Shown in pieces: positions 1 through 4,952 of a stretch of DNA of 7,989 nucleotides (within the stretch, counting starts at the first letter, position 1; each line of letters opens with the position of its first letter). This DNA is from an uncultured Blautia sp. GTDB lineage: Bacteria > Bacillota > Clostridia > Lachnospirales > Lachnospiraceae. The stretch is from NCBI GenBank assembly GCA_900552095.1, contig URYM01000079.1, positions 1-7,989 on the forward strand. The letters run 5' to 3'. Position numbers and translations under genes: made by a program. A model generated the notes under the pieces. It worked only from the letters and a program-made list of their open reading frames with translations. It did no database searches and was not told where the DNA came from.

Positions 1-49
1 ATCTACACGCGTAAGATCGTCGGCAGCGTCAGATGTGTATAAGAGACAG
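1..49 (+). other. Illumina Nextera i5 adapter contamination (not genomic)
   Basis: Three adapter parts lie in their exact library order. Bases 1-8 (ATCTACAC) are the end of the P5 flow-cell sequence, 9-16 (GCGTAAGA) sit in the 8-base i5 index slot, and 17-30 (TCGTCGGCAGCGTC) are the Nextera read 1 primer tail. Bases 31-49 (AGATGTGTATAAGAGACAG) are the Tn5 mosaic end. Genomic sequence therefore begins at base 50. Read on the minus strand, this segment adds a peptide ending SYTHLTLPTILRV to the first gene, a tell-tale artefact in protein databases. The index matches one I recall as i5 S517. The mosaic end should not be read as a natural transposon end. Confidence 0.98.
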
Positions 50-374
50 CTCTCACATGATCGATAATCGAACCATTTAAATCTGCGGATACCATAGAAA
101 TATGATGGGGTGTAATATCCAGTCCGATAGCTACACGGTAATCCGGAACAATAGATAAAGCTCTCGCTTTTCTTCCAACATTGGAAGAAAAAGTTCCATT
201 TTCGGCTACCAGTCCTTCTTCCTTTAACGAATTCAAGTTCTGTGTTGTTGTTGGAAGACTCAAATTTAATTCTGCAGCTATTTCCTGTTTTGAAATTCGC
301 TGACGGGCAGCAATCAGACGAAATACTCGATTCCGGTTAATCTGTTTCACTGACTGCAAAGTTCTTTCTGCCAT
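50..374 (-). CDS. ROK-family transcriptional regulator, N-terminal part (XylR/NagC-like), truncated by contig end
   Basis: Only the first 108 residues are genuine; codon 109 straddles the adapter junction. Residues about 9-60 form a winged helix-turn-helix (ISKQEIAAELNLSLPTTTQNL, then LKEEGLVAENG), followed by the GRKARAL linker typical of ROK repressors. Residues about 82-101 (AIGLDITPHHISMVSADLNG) begin the ROK/actin-like sugar-binding domain. Full-length ROK regulators are usually 380-400 residues, so roughly three quarters is missing. The start ATG at 372-374 follows AGAAAGGG at 383-390, 8 nt upstream. The gene is divergent from a polyol dehydrogenase. ROK repressors commonly sense a sugar or sugar phosphate and control the neighbouring catabolic gene, so it probably regulates that dehydrogenase and itself. 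The family call is firm; the ligand cannot be told. A member with the name XylR is possible, but the sensing domain is not available to judge. Confidence 0.9.
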
Positions 375-409
375 AAAACAAGCCCTTTCTCACGTTATTT
401 GTAATTTCC

Positions 410-438
410 ATCATATAACAGTTTTCTTTATTTGGCAA
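410..438 (-). promoter_or_regulatory. Promoter of the ROK regulator gene
   Basis: Read on the minus strand, a -35 box TTGCCA (433-438) and a -10 box TATGAT (410-415) are separated by exactly 17 bp; each matches the sigma-70/sigma-A consensus at 5 of 6 positions. Transcription would begin near 403, about 30 nt upstream of the ATG. The -35 box lies within one copy of the repeated ATTTGGCAA motif, so a protein bound there would block this promoter. That fits autoregulation (inference). Confidence 0.6.
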
Positions 439-452
439 TCCATTTGGCAAAT
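430..452. repeat. Tandem ATTTGGCAA motif with a palindromic second copy; candidate ROK operator
   Basis: The 9-mer ATTTGGCAA occurs at 430-438 and again at 442-450, a 12-bp period. The second copy extends into the perfect palindrome ATTTG-G-CAAAT (442-452). It lies between the divergent ROK and dehydrogenase genes and overlaps the ROK -35 box. ROK repressors such as NagC, Mlc and XylR are known to bind AT-rich inverted repeats in such regions. No binding data exist here; the assignment is inferred from position and symmetry. Confidence 0.45.
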
Positions 453-477
453 TTATTTATATTTATCCTTATTTCCC

Positions 478-506
478 TTGACTTTTTGTTTGATGTGCAT
501 TAATAT
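478..506 (+). promoter_or_regulatory. Promoter of the polyol dehydrogenase gene
   Basis: A -35 box TTGACT (478-483, 5 of 6 to consensus) is followed after exactly 17 bp by a -10 box TAATAT (501-506, 4 of 6). Transcription would start near 513, leaving a leader of about 56 nt before the ATG at 569. The leader carries an inverted repeat at 526-540. Confidence 0.6.
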
Positions 507-525
507 GTCAATAAATTATATAAAA

Positions 526-540
526 TATTTTTGCAAAATA
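526..540. repeat. Inverted repeat TATTTT-TGC-AAAATA in the dehydrogenase leader; candidate repressor site
   Basis: Perfect 6-bp arms (526-531 and 535-540) flank a 3-base centre. It falls just downstream of the predicted transcription start and upstream of the ribosome site, where a bound repressor would block transcription. The AT-rich arms lower its significance, since such repeats arise by chance in AT-rich leaders. It does not match the catabolite-control cre consensus. Confidence 0.3.
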
Positions 541-568
541 CTTTTTCTTAAAAGGAAGGAGACCGAAC

Positions 569-1603
569 ATGAAAGCTGCATATTTACAGGAAAAGCAAAA
601 AATCGTTGTACGTGATGATCGTCCCTTGCCCTCCCCATCTGCAGACCAGGCTCTGATTAAAATCGAATACTGCGGAGTCTGCGGCTCTGATGTACATTTC
701 TACAGAGAAGGAAAAGTTGGAGACGTTCCCGCGCCTAAAGACTTTATCCTAGGCCATGAAGTGGCTGGCACTGTAGTAACAGTAGGAGAAAATGTCAAAC
801 ACTTAATCCCTGGAGACCGTGTCGCTCTTGAACCTGGATACCCTTGTGGAAAATGCCAGTTCTGTAAAACAGGGAAATATAACCTCTGCCCGGATGTACA
901 GTTCTTCGCAGATCCACCTGTAGCAGGCGCTCTCCAGGAATATGTCGTTCACCCTGCCAGTATGTGCTTTAAACTTCCTGATAATGTATCCACAGAAGAA
1001 GGGGCTCTTGTGGAACCTCTTTCTGTCGGTATGCACGCAGCTTCACAGGCAAGTGTTACCCTGGGAGACCGTGTTCTTATATTAGGCGGAGGCTGCATCG
1101 GCCTTGTCACCATGCTTGCAGCCAAAGCACGGGGCGCTTCTTTTCTGGTTGTGGTCGACTTATTCAAAAAGCGTCTGAATATGGCTCAAAAACTAGGGGC
1201 TACTCACGTAATTGATGCCAGCTGCGAAGATGTGGGAAAGCGTGTAAAAGAAATCTTCGGCAGCCTGGGAGCTGATATTGTCTTTGAAACTGCAGGAAGT
1301 ACTTCCACAATCGCCCAAACTCCCCATTACGTAAAGCCTGGAGGCACAATTTGCCTAGTAGGTATGGCTTCGGAAAGTATGGTGTCCTATAACTTCAATC
1401 AGATTATGATGAAAGAAGTTACCATAAAATCTGTATTCCGCTACCGCAATCTCTATCCCTCCGCAATTGACGCCATTGCCAGCGGTGCGATCAATGTAAA
1501 ACAACTAGTCACCCATCATTTCACTTTCGACCAAACAGATCTTGCATTTCATACCGCGGTAACAAATGCAAAAAACGAAATTAAAGAAATTATTCAGTTC
1601 TGA
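569..1603 (+). CDS. Zinc-dependent polyol dehydrogenase (xylitol/sorbitol dehydrogenase-like, MDR superfamily)
   Basis: This 344-residue cytoplasmic enzyme has the usual length and layout of medium-chain NAD(P)-dependent polyol dehydrogenases, which oxidise a sugar alcohol to a ketose. Catalytic zinc ligands are visible as C38 in CGVCGSD, H63-E64 in GHE, and E149 in the VEP motif. Four cysteines for a structural zinc lie at C93, C96, C99 and C107. The Rossmann glycine motif GGGCIG is at 173-178, and D197 at the end of the second strand argues for NAD over NADP. The start at 569 has a strong site AAGGAAGGAG (552-561) 7 nt upstream. It is divergent from a ROK regulator and its last 14 bases overlap the convergent Nudix gene. 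A xylulokinase 1.8 kb away makes xylitol (giving D-xylulose) an attractive substrate, but sorbitol, L-iditol or arabitol cannot be excluded. Its base composition is more AT-rich than the genes to its right. Confidence 0.9.
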   Translation: MKAAYLQEKQKIVVRDDRPLPSPSADQALIKIEYCGVCGSDVHFYREGKVGDVPAPKDFILGHEVAGTVVTVGENVKHLIPGDRVALEPGYPCGKCQFCKTGKYNLCPDVQFFADPPVAGALQEYVVHPASMCFKLPDNVSTEEGALVEPLSVGMHAASQASVTLGDRVLILGGGCIGLVTMLAAKARGASFLVVVDLFKKRLNMAQKLGATHVIDASCEDVGKRVKEIFGSLGADIVFETAGSTSTIAQTPHYVKPGGTICLVGMASESMVSYNFNQIMMKEVTIKSVFRYRNLYPSAIDAIASGAINVKQLVTHHFTFDQTDLAFHTAVTNAKNEIKEIIQF

Positions 1604-2141
1604 CCTTCAGCGGCAGCATCTCCAGTTCTTCCAGCGCGATACAGCTGGGGATGCTGCCCTTCTCCACCGCCCTCCTGCATTCTCTCAGGTTCATCCACCG
1701 AACCTCCTCCACTTCCTCTGTCTGAAGCTTCAGCTCTGACAGATCAGGATCCTTCCACAGACAATAAACCCGGCTTACCTGGTTATCCACAAAAAGCTCC
1801 CCGTAAAACACTTCTTCCCAGTAAATGGTTCTTGTTCCCCGGAAACAGAATTCTTCTTCCGAAGCCCGGATCCCCAGTTCCTCCAGAAGTTCTCTTCGTG
1901 CTGAGGGAATCCATTCTTCCCCGGCCGGAATATGTCCGGCGCTGGAAATATCATAACATCCGGGATGAGAATCTTTTCCCTGACTCCGTTTCTGCAGAAG
2001 AACCTGCACCTCGCCTTCCTGCTCTCTTAAGATCCACACATGGGAAGTTCTGTGCCGTATCCCGCGGCGATGCGCCTCTTTTCTCTCCACCCGCTCTCCG
2101 GTGGGATTTCCCTTTTCATCCACCACATCTAACCATTCCAT
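1590..2141 (-). CDS. Nudix hydrolase, Idi/YfcD-like
   Basis: The 183-residue protein contains a perfect Nudix box at residues 69-91: G69, E75, then R83-E84 and E87-E88 before L89-G90-I91, the Mg-binding glutamate set. The N-terminus (MEWLDVVDEKGNPTGE, then AHRRGIRHRTSHVWIL) and YDISSAGH are typical of the Idi/YfcD-like branch. Residues SSAGH replace the VCGH-type segment holding the catalytic cysteine of type I isopentenyl diphosphate isomerase. It is therefore more likely a pyrophosphohydrolase of a nucleotide-type substrate than an isomerase; the substrate is unknown. The start at 2141 has the purine-rich site GGAGAGGAG (2148-2156); an upstream in-frame extension to 2240 lies wholly inside the AraC gene and is unlikely. 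The start overlaps the AraC gene by 26 nt, implying co-transcription and possible translational coupling. The stop lies inside the end of the convergent dehydrogenase. Confidence 0.88.
   Translation of the reverse strand: MEWLDVVDEKGNPTGERVERKEAHRRGIRHRTSHVWILREQEGEVQVLLQKRSQGKDSHPGCYDISSAGHIPAGEEWIPSARRELLEELGIRASEEEFCFRGTRTIYWEEVFYGELFVDNQVSRVYCLWKDPDLSELKLQTEEVEEVRWMNLRECRRAVEKGSIPSCIALEELEMLPLKVRTE
1612..1658. repeat. GC-rich inverted repeat just after the dehydrogenase stop codon
   Basis: GGCAGCATC (1612-1620) pairs perfectly with GATGCTGCC (1650-1658), and the stem extends to 12 bp through one G-U pair (TCC 1621-1623 with GGG 1647-1649). The loop is 23 bases. It begins 8 nt past the dehydrogenase stop, inside the 3' end of the opposing Nudix gene. 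There is no T-run after it on either strand, so it is not a classical intrinsic terminator. It could stabilise a transcript end or slow convergent transcription, or be a coincidence of the coding sequence. Confidence 0.35.
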
Positions 2142-3036
2142 CTTTTTCTCCTCTCCGGTACTGGGTAGGGGTAATTCCCAGACGCATCTTGAAACACTTA
2201 TTAAAATAACTTGCTGAACCAAATCCCGAGGCAAATGCAATCTCTGTCACCGAATCTTCCGTCTGCTCCAGCGCATCCAGCGCCATGCGCATGCGATACT
2301 GCTGCAGATATTCTCCCGGTGTACACTGCAGATATCTCTCAAAGCAGCGCAGACACTGACTTCTGCTCAGAAAAGCGGCCTGTGCGATATCTGCAAGACG
2401 GATGTTTCCGCTGTAATTCTTATGGATAAAATCTGTCATCTTCCGAATCCTCTCATGTCCCTTTTCCAGCGCTCTCCCCGCCTTCTTCTGCGGGAAGTTC
2501 CCCTCACACAGAAAAACCAGCCAGAGCCGGGCCAGTTCCAGACACATCCGATACTCCCAGTGTGCCTCCCCTCTCTTTTCTTCCAGTCTGCAAAGTTCTC
2601 TCAGATGACAGAGTGTCTGAGGAAAGCACTCATCCAGAGGAACTCCCGCCACTACAGGATCTTCTGTAATTCCCCTGACTTCCTGTGCTTCCATACGGCT
2701 CCCCTCGTAAAAACTCACCATTTTCTCAGGAAAGAGAAAACTCCTGTAACTGCTTTCTCCATGCCCATCAATCTGATGCAGGCAGGACCGGTTCAGAAAC
2801 ATCCCCTGCCCCTCTCTCATTTCCCAGCGCTCCCCATATACCCGAAAAGTCACCCGGCCTTTTCTGACATATACAAACTGAAGCTCCTCATGCCAGTGTG
2901 TGTGAAGAAATCCCTGATTCTCCGGCTCGCAGCGGCGCTGATCTACATGCAGCACAAGCAGCGGAAAATCCGTTCCCTCATAGGGATTTCTGGAATAAAT
3001 CTCCGTTTTCTCCCGCTCCATCCTCCTCACTCCCAT
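2116..3036 (-). CDS. AraC-family transcriptional regulator with N-terminal cupin domain
   Basis: About 306 residues, the normal length for the family. An N-terminal cupin-type sensor is marked by HTHWHEELQFVYVRKG (45-60) and the EGQGMFLN turn (75-82). The C-terminal AraC domain (about 197-295) has two helix-turn-helices: IRLADIAQAAFLSRSQCLRCF (212-232) and the conserved SVTEIAFASGFGSASYFNKCF (262-282), ending in ITPTQYRR. Such proteins usually bind a small carbohydrate-like ligand and activate neighbouring genes from paired direct repeats. The start is uncertain: ATG at 3036 (used here) and a TTG at 3039 lack a good ribosome site, while ATG at 3021 has GAGGAGG directly abutting it, too close for normal use. 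Its stop codon lies inside the Nudix gene. It is divergent from a small Cys-rich gene, and the shared intergenic region has a repeated 13-mer. Confidence 0.9.
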   Translation of the reverse strand: MGVRRMEREKTEIYSRNPYEGTDFPLLVLHVDQRRCEPENQGFLHTHWHEELQFVYVRKGRVTFRVYGERWEMREGQGMFLNRSCLHQIDGHGESSYRSFLFPEKMVSFYEGSRMEAQEVRGITEDPVVAGVPLDECFPQTLCHLRELCRLEEKRGEAHWEYRMCLELARLWLVFLCEGNFPQKKAGRALEKGHERIRKMTDFIHKNYSGNIRLADIAQAAFLSRSQCLRCFERYLQCTPGEYLQQYRMRMALDALEQTEDSVTEIAFASGFGSASYFNKCFKMRLGITPTQYRRGEKDGMVRCGG

Positions 3037-3059
3037 CAAAAATGAAACTATTTTACTAT

Positions 3060-3065
3060 ATTATA
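3060..3065 (-). promoter_or_regulatory. Likely -10 box of the AraC-family gene promoter
   Basis: On the minus strand the sequence is a perfect TATAAT. The position 17 bp upstream (3083-3088, TGGGAA) matches the -35 consensus at only 3 of 6 bases. Transcription would start near 3053, giving a 5' leader of only 16-31 nt depending on which ATG is used. One copy of the 13-mer direct repeat (3069-3081) lies between the -10 and -35 positions, so binding there would be expected to affect this promoter (inference). Confidence 0.45.
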
Positions 3066-3068
3066 GCG

Positions 3069-3112
3069 GATATTCTGCTATTTTCCCACTGATTTTCGTG
3101 ATATTCTTCTAT
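3069..3112. repeat. Direct repeat GATATTCT[G/T]CTAT, 31-bp period; candidate AraC-family binding sites
   Basis: GATATTCTGCTAT at 3069-3081 and GATATTCTTCTAT at 3100-3112 agree at 12 of 13 positions and start exactly 31 bp apart, close to three helical turns. AraC-family regulators characteristically bind direct repeats on one face of the helix. The pair lies between an AraC-family gene and a divergent small gene. The proximal copy overlaps the expected -35 position (3102-3107) for a TATGAT -10-like hexamer at 3125-3130 facing the small gene. Function is inferred from arrangement only. Confidence 0.5.
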
Positions 3113-3148
3113 CGCAGACAGAGTTATGATTTTATTTTGGAGGTTTTT

Positions 3149-3394
3149 ATGATTATTGAAGGAAATGAAACAGAAAAAGAAGCTATGCGGCTCTTTCATC
3201 AGGGACGCCGCGCAGAAGGCCTGCAGCTGCAGGAAGCATTTGCCGCTGCCTTCCGCACGGAATATGCAGTAAAAGATCACTGTCCCTGTAAGAAAAAAGA
3301 CTGCCGCTACCACGGAAACTGCAAAGAATGTGTCGCTATCCACAGAGCGCACGGAGAGCATCTGCCGGAATGCCTGGCTGCCGCTCTCCGCTAA
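3149..3394 (+). CDS. Small Cys/His-rich protein, resembling the DUF6485-type family
   Basis: 81 residues with no signal peptide or membrane segment. The first 40 residues (EKEAMRLFHQGRRAEGLQLQEAFAAAF) look helical. The second half is rich in potential metal ligands: C45, C47, C52, H55, C58, C61, H65, H68 and C75, in the pattern CPCKKKDCRYHGNCKECVAIHR...LPEC. From memory this resembles short Firmicutes proteins grouped as DUF6485, whose role is not established; a zinc- or iron-sulfur-binding role is plausible but unproven. The start at 3149 is chosen for GGAGG (3139-3143) 5 nt upstream; an in-frame ATG at 3098 has no such site. The gene is divergent from the AraC regulator and may be its target. 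It ends 33 nt before the convergent xylulokinase stop. Confidence 0.75.
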   Translation: MIIEGNETEKEAMRLFHQGRRAEGLQLQEAFAAAFRTEYAVKDHCPCKKKDCRYHGNCKECVAIHRAHGEHLPECLAAALR

Positions 3395-3427
3395 GCCCTC
3401 CCAGCTGCCCTTCATATCCGGGCAGGA

Positions 3428-4894
3428 TTAAAGTTTCTGAAACGTCTCTTTTAAGGCAGGATACAGCAGGCGGAATTTCTGATACCTGCGCTCATATTTT
3501 TCCACCAGTTCCGGTTCCGGCTCTACTGTCTGAACCACCTTTACCAGTTTTTCCGCCGCTTCCTGTACCGTCCGGAAAGCCCCGCAGCCCACCGCTGCCA
3601 GAATGGCTGCACCGTAACCCGGTCCTTCCTCACTCTCAATCACTTCCACAGTGACATTCATCACATTGGCAATAATTTTTCTCCACAGCGGGCTTTTTGC
3701 CCCACCGCCGCAGATTCTGGTCCTGGTGATCTCCCGGCCCAGATTTCTGGCCACTTCAAGCGAATCCCGCAGTCCAAAGGCCACCCCTTCCAGAACTGCC
3801 AGCGTCATATCTTCCCGCGTTGTATCCATGGTCATTCCGGTAAAAGTCGCTCTGGCTCTCGGATCATTGTGAGGAGAACGCTCTCCCATCAGATAGGGCA
3901 GGTAGAAGACCTGATTTTCTCCCAGTTTTTCAATCCCCTTCTGTTCCTGCTGATACTGATCTGTACGCAGAATTTCTTCCATCCACCATTTATTGCAGGA
4001 AGCTGCACTCAGCATACATCCCATCAGGTGATATCCCCCGTCTGCATGGGCAAAAGAATGCAGCGCATTATTTTCATCCACACCGAACGTCCGGCTGGAA
4101 ATAAACAGTGTGCCCGAAGTTCCCAGAGAAAGATTACAGCCTCCCTCGCCCACAGTTCCTGTTCCCACTGCCGCCGCCGCATTATCCCCCGCACCGGCAA
4201 CGATCCGCACTGTCCCCGGAAGTCCCAGCTCCTCTGCCTGCTCCGGAAGGATCTCACCCACTGCCTCATAGCTCTCACACAGTCTGGGGAGCTGCTCCTT
4301 CTTTATCCCGCAGATCTCCATCATCTCTTCCGACCAGCGCCTGTGTTCCACATCCAGCAGCAGTGTCCCGGAAGCATCTGAATAATCGGTACAAAATTCT
4401 CCGGACAGCCGATATACAAGATAATCTTTGGGAAGCATGATCCTGCGGATCCTCCGGAAATTCTCCGGTTCGTGCTTCTTCATCCACAGAATCTTGGGCG
4501 CTGTAAATCCTGCGAAAGCAATATTCGCCGTGCAGGAAGAAAGCTTCTCCTTTCCTATCTCCCGGTTCAGATAAACGGTTTCCTCCTCTGTCCGTCCGTC
4601 ATTCCACAGAATAGCCGGCCGGATTACCCGATCCTCCTCATCCAGAACCACCAGACCGTGCATCTGGCCGCCGAAGCTGATTCCTTCAATCTGATCCCTG
4701 TCACACCCTTCTGTCAGCTCCCGGATTCCTTCTGCAGTCTGATGAAACCAGTCTTCCGGATTCTGCTCTGACCAGCCCGGATGGGGAAATGAGAGCGGAT
4801 ACTCTCTGGAAACAATCTTATGAATCTTTCCCTCCTGATCCATCAAGAGCAGTTTTACCGCTGAAGTCCCCAAATCAACACCTATATACAACAT
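3428..4894 (-). CDS. xylB: Xylulokinase (FGGY carbohydrate kinase)
   Basis: 488 residues, close to the 484 of E. coli XylB as I remember it. The enzyme phosphorylates D-xylulose with ATP to xylulose 5-phosphate, feeding the pentose phosphate pathway in the cytoplasm. The N-terminal phosphate-binding motif GVDLGTSAVK is at 5-14 with D7. The xylulokinase-typical GQMHG is at 76-80 and ILWNDGR at 95-101. FTAPKILWMKKHEPE (130-144) and LPKDYL (154-159) also match closely. D237 in GAGDNAAAAVG is the expected catalytic base, followed by LSLGTSGT, LPYLMGERSPHNDP and the ICGGGAKS ATP-site motif. The start at 4894 has GGGAGGG (4901-4907) 6 nt upstream. It lies 58 bp after the P1 peptidase gene and has its own likely promoter, so both readthrough and independent expression are possible. 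No xylose isomerase is visible in the window. Confidence 0.93.
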   Translation of the reverse strand: MLYIGVDLGTSAVKLLLMDQEGKIHKIVSREYPLSFPHPGWSEQNPEDWFHQTAEGIRELTEGCDRDQIEGISFGGQMHGLVVLDEEDRVIRPAILWNDGRTEEETVYLNREIGKEKLSSCTANIAFAGFTAPKILWMKKHEPENFRRIRRIMLPKDYLVYRLSGEFCTDYSDASGTLLLDVEHRRWSEEMMEICGIKKEQLPRLCESYEAVGEILPEQAEELGLPGTVRIVAGAGDNAAAAVGTGTVGEGGCNLSLGTSGTLFISSRTFGVDENNALHSFAHADGGYHLMGCMLSAASCNKWWMEEILRTDQYQQEQKGIEKLGENQVFYLPYLMGERSPHNDPRARATFTGMTMDTTREDMTLAVLEGVAFGLRDSLEVARNLGREITRTRICGGGAKSPLWRKIIANVMNVTVEVIESEEGPGYGAAILAAVGCGAFRTVQEAAEKLVKVVQTVEPEPELVEKYERRYQKFRLLYPALKETFQKL

Positions 4895-4931
4895 ACCTTT
4901 CCCTCCCAGCTCTGCGCTTTTTTATGAGTCC

Positions 4932-4940
4932 AGTATAGCA
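4932..4940 (-). promoter_or_regulatory. Extended -10 promoter upstream of xylulokinase
   Basis: On the minus strand the sequence reads TGC followed by TATACT, an extended -10 element (TGnTATAmT type). The -35 region is weak (ATTTCA at an 18-bp spacing, 3 of 6), which extended -10 promoters tolerate. Transcription would start near 4926, about 31 nt before the start codon. The 58-base gap has no GC-rich hairpin, so transcripts from the upstream operon may also read through. Confidence 0.5.
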
Positions 4941-4952
4941 TATTTTTTCACA

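Noticed and set aside
31..49. Tn5/IS50-like mosaic end as a natural transposon border
   Set aside because: It is joined to the Nextera primer tail, an index and the P5 tail, so it comes from library preparation.
1590..2141. Type I isopentenyl diphosphate isomerase
   Set aside because: The sequence is Idi-like, but the catalytic-cysteine region reads SSAGH, without the cysteine.
2142..2240. Upstream extension of the Nudix gene to 216 residues
   Set aside because: The extra 33 residues lie entirely inside the AraC gene and do not resemble a Nudix N-terminus. The ATG at 2141 has a good ribosome site and begins at the usual family start.
2422..3045. 207-codon open frame on the plus strand
   Set aside because: Antisense to the AraC-family gene, with no ribosome site or family resemblance.
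3125..3130. TATGAT as a firm -10 box for the small Cys-rich gene
   Set aside because: It has no -35 box and would leave a leader of about 12 nt. It is kept only as part of the direct-repeat finding, not as a separate promoter.
3056..3415. 119-codon open frame on the minus strand
   Set aside because: It covers the small Cys-rich gene, which has a good GGAGG site and a conserved-looking cysteine pattern; the opposite frame has neither.
3405..3425. CTGCCC/GGGCAG hairpin between the small gene and xylulokinase as a bidirectional terminator
   Set aside because: The stem is only 6 bp with a 9-base loop, and no T-run follows on either strand, so an intrinsic terminator cannot be supported.
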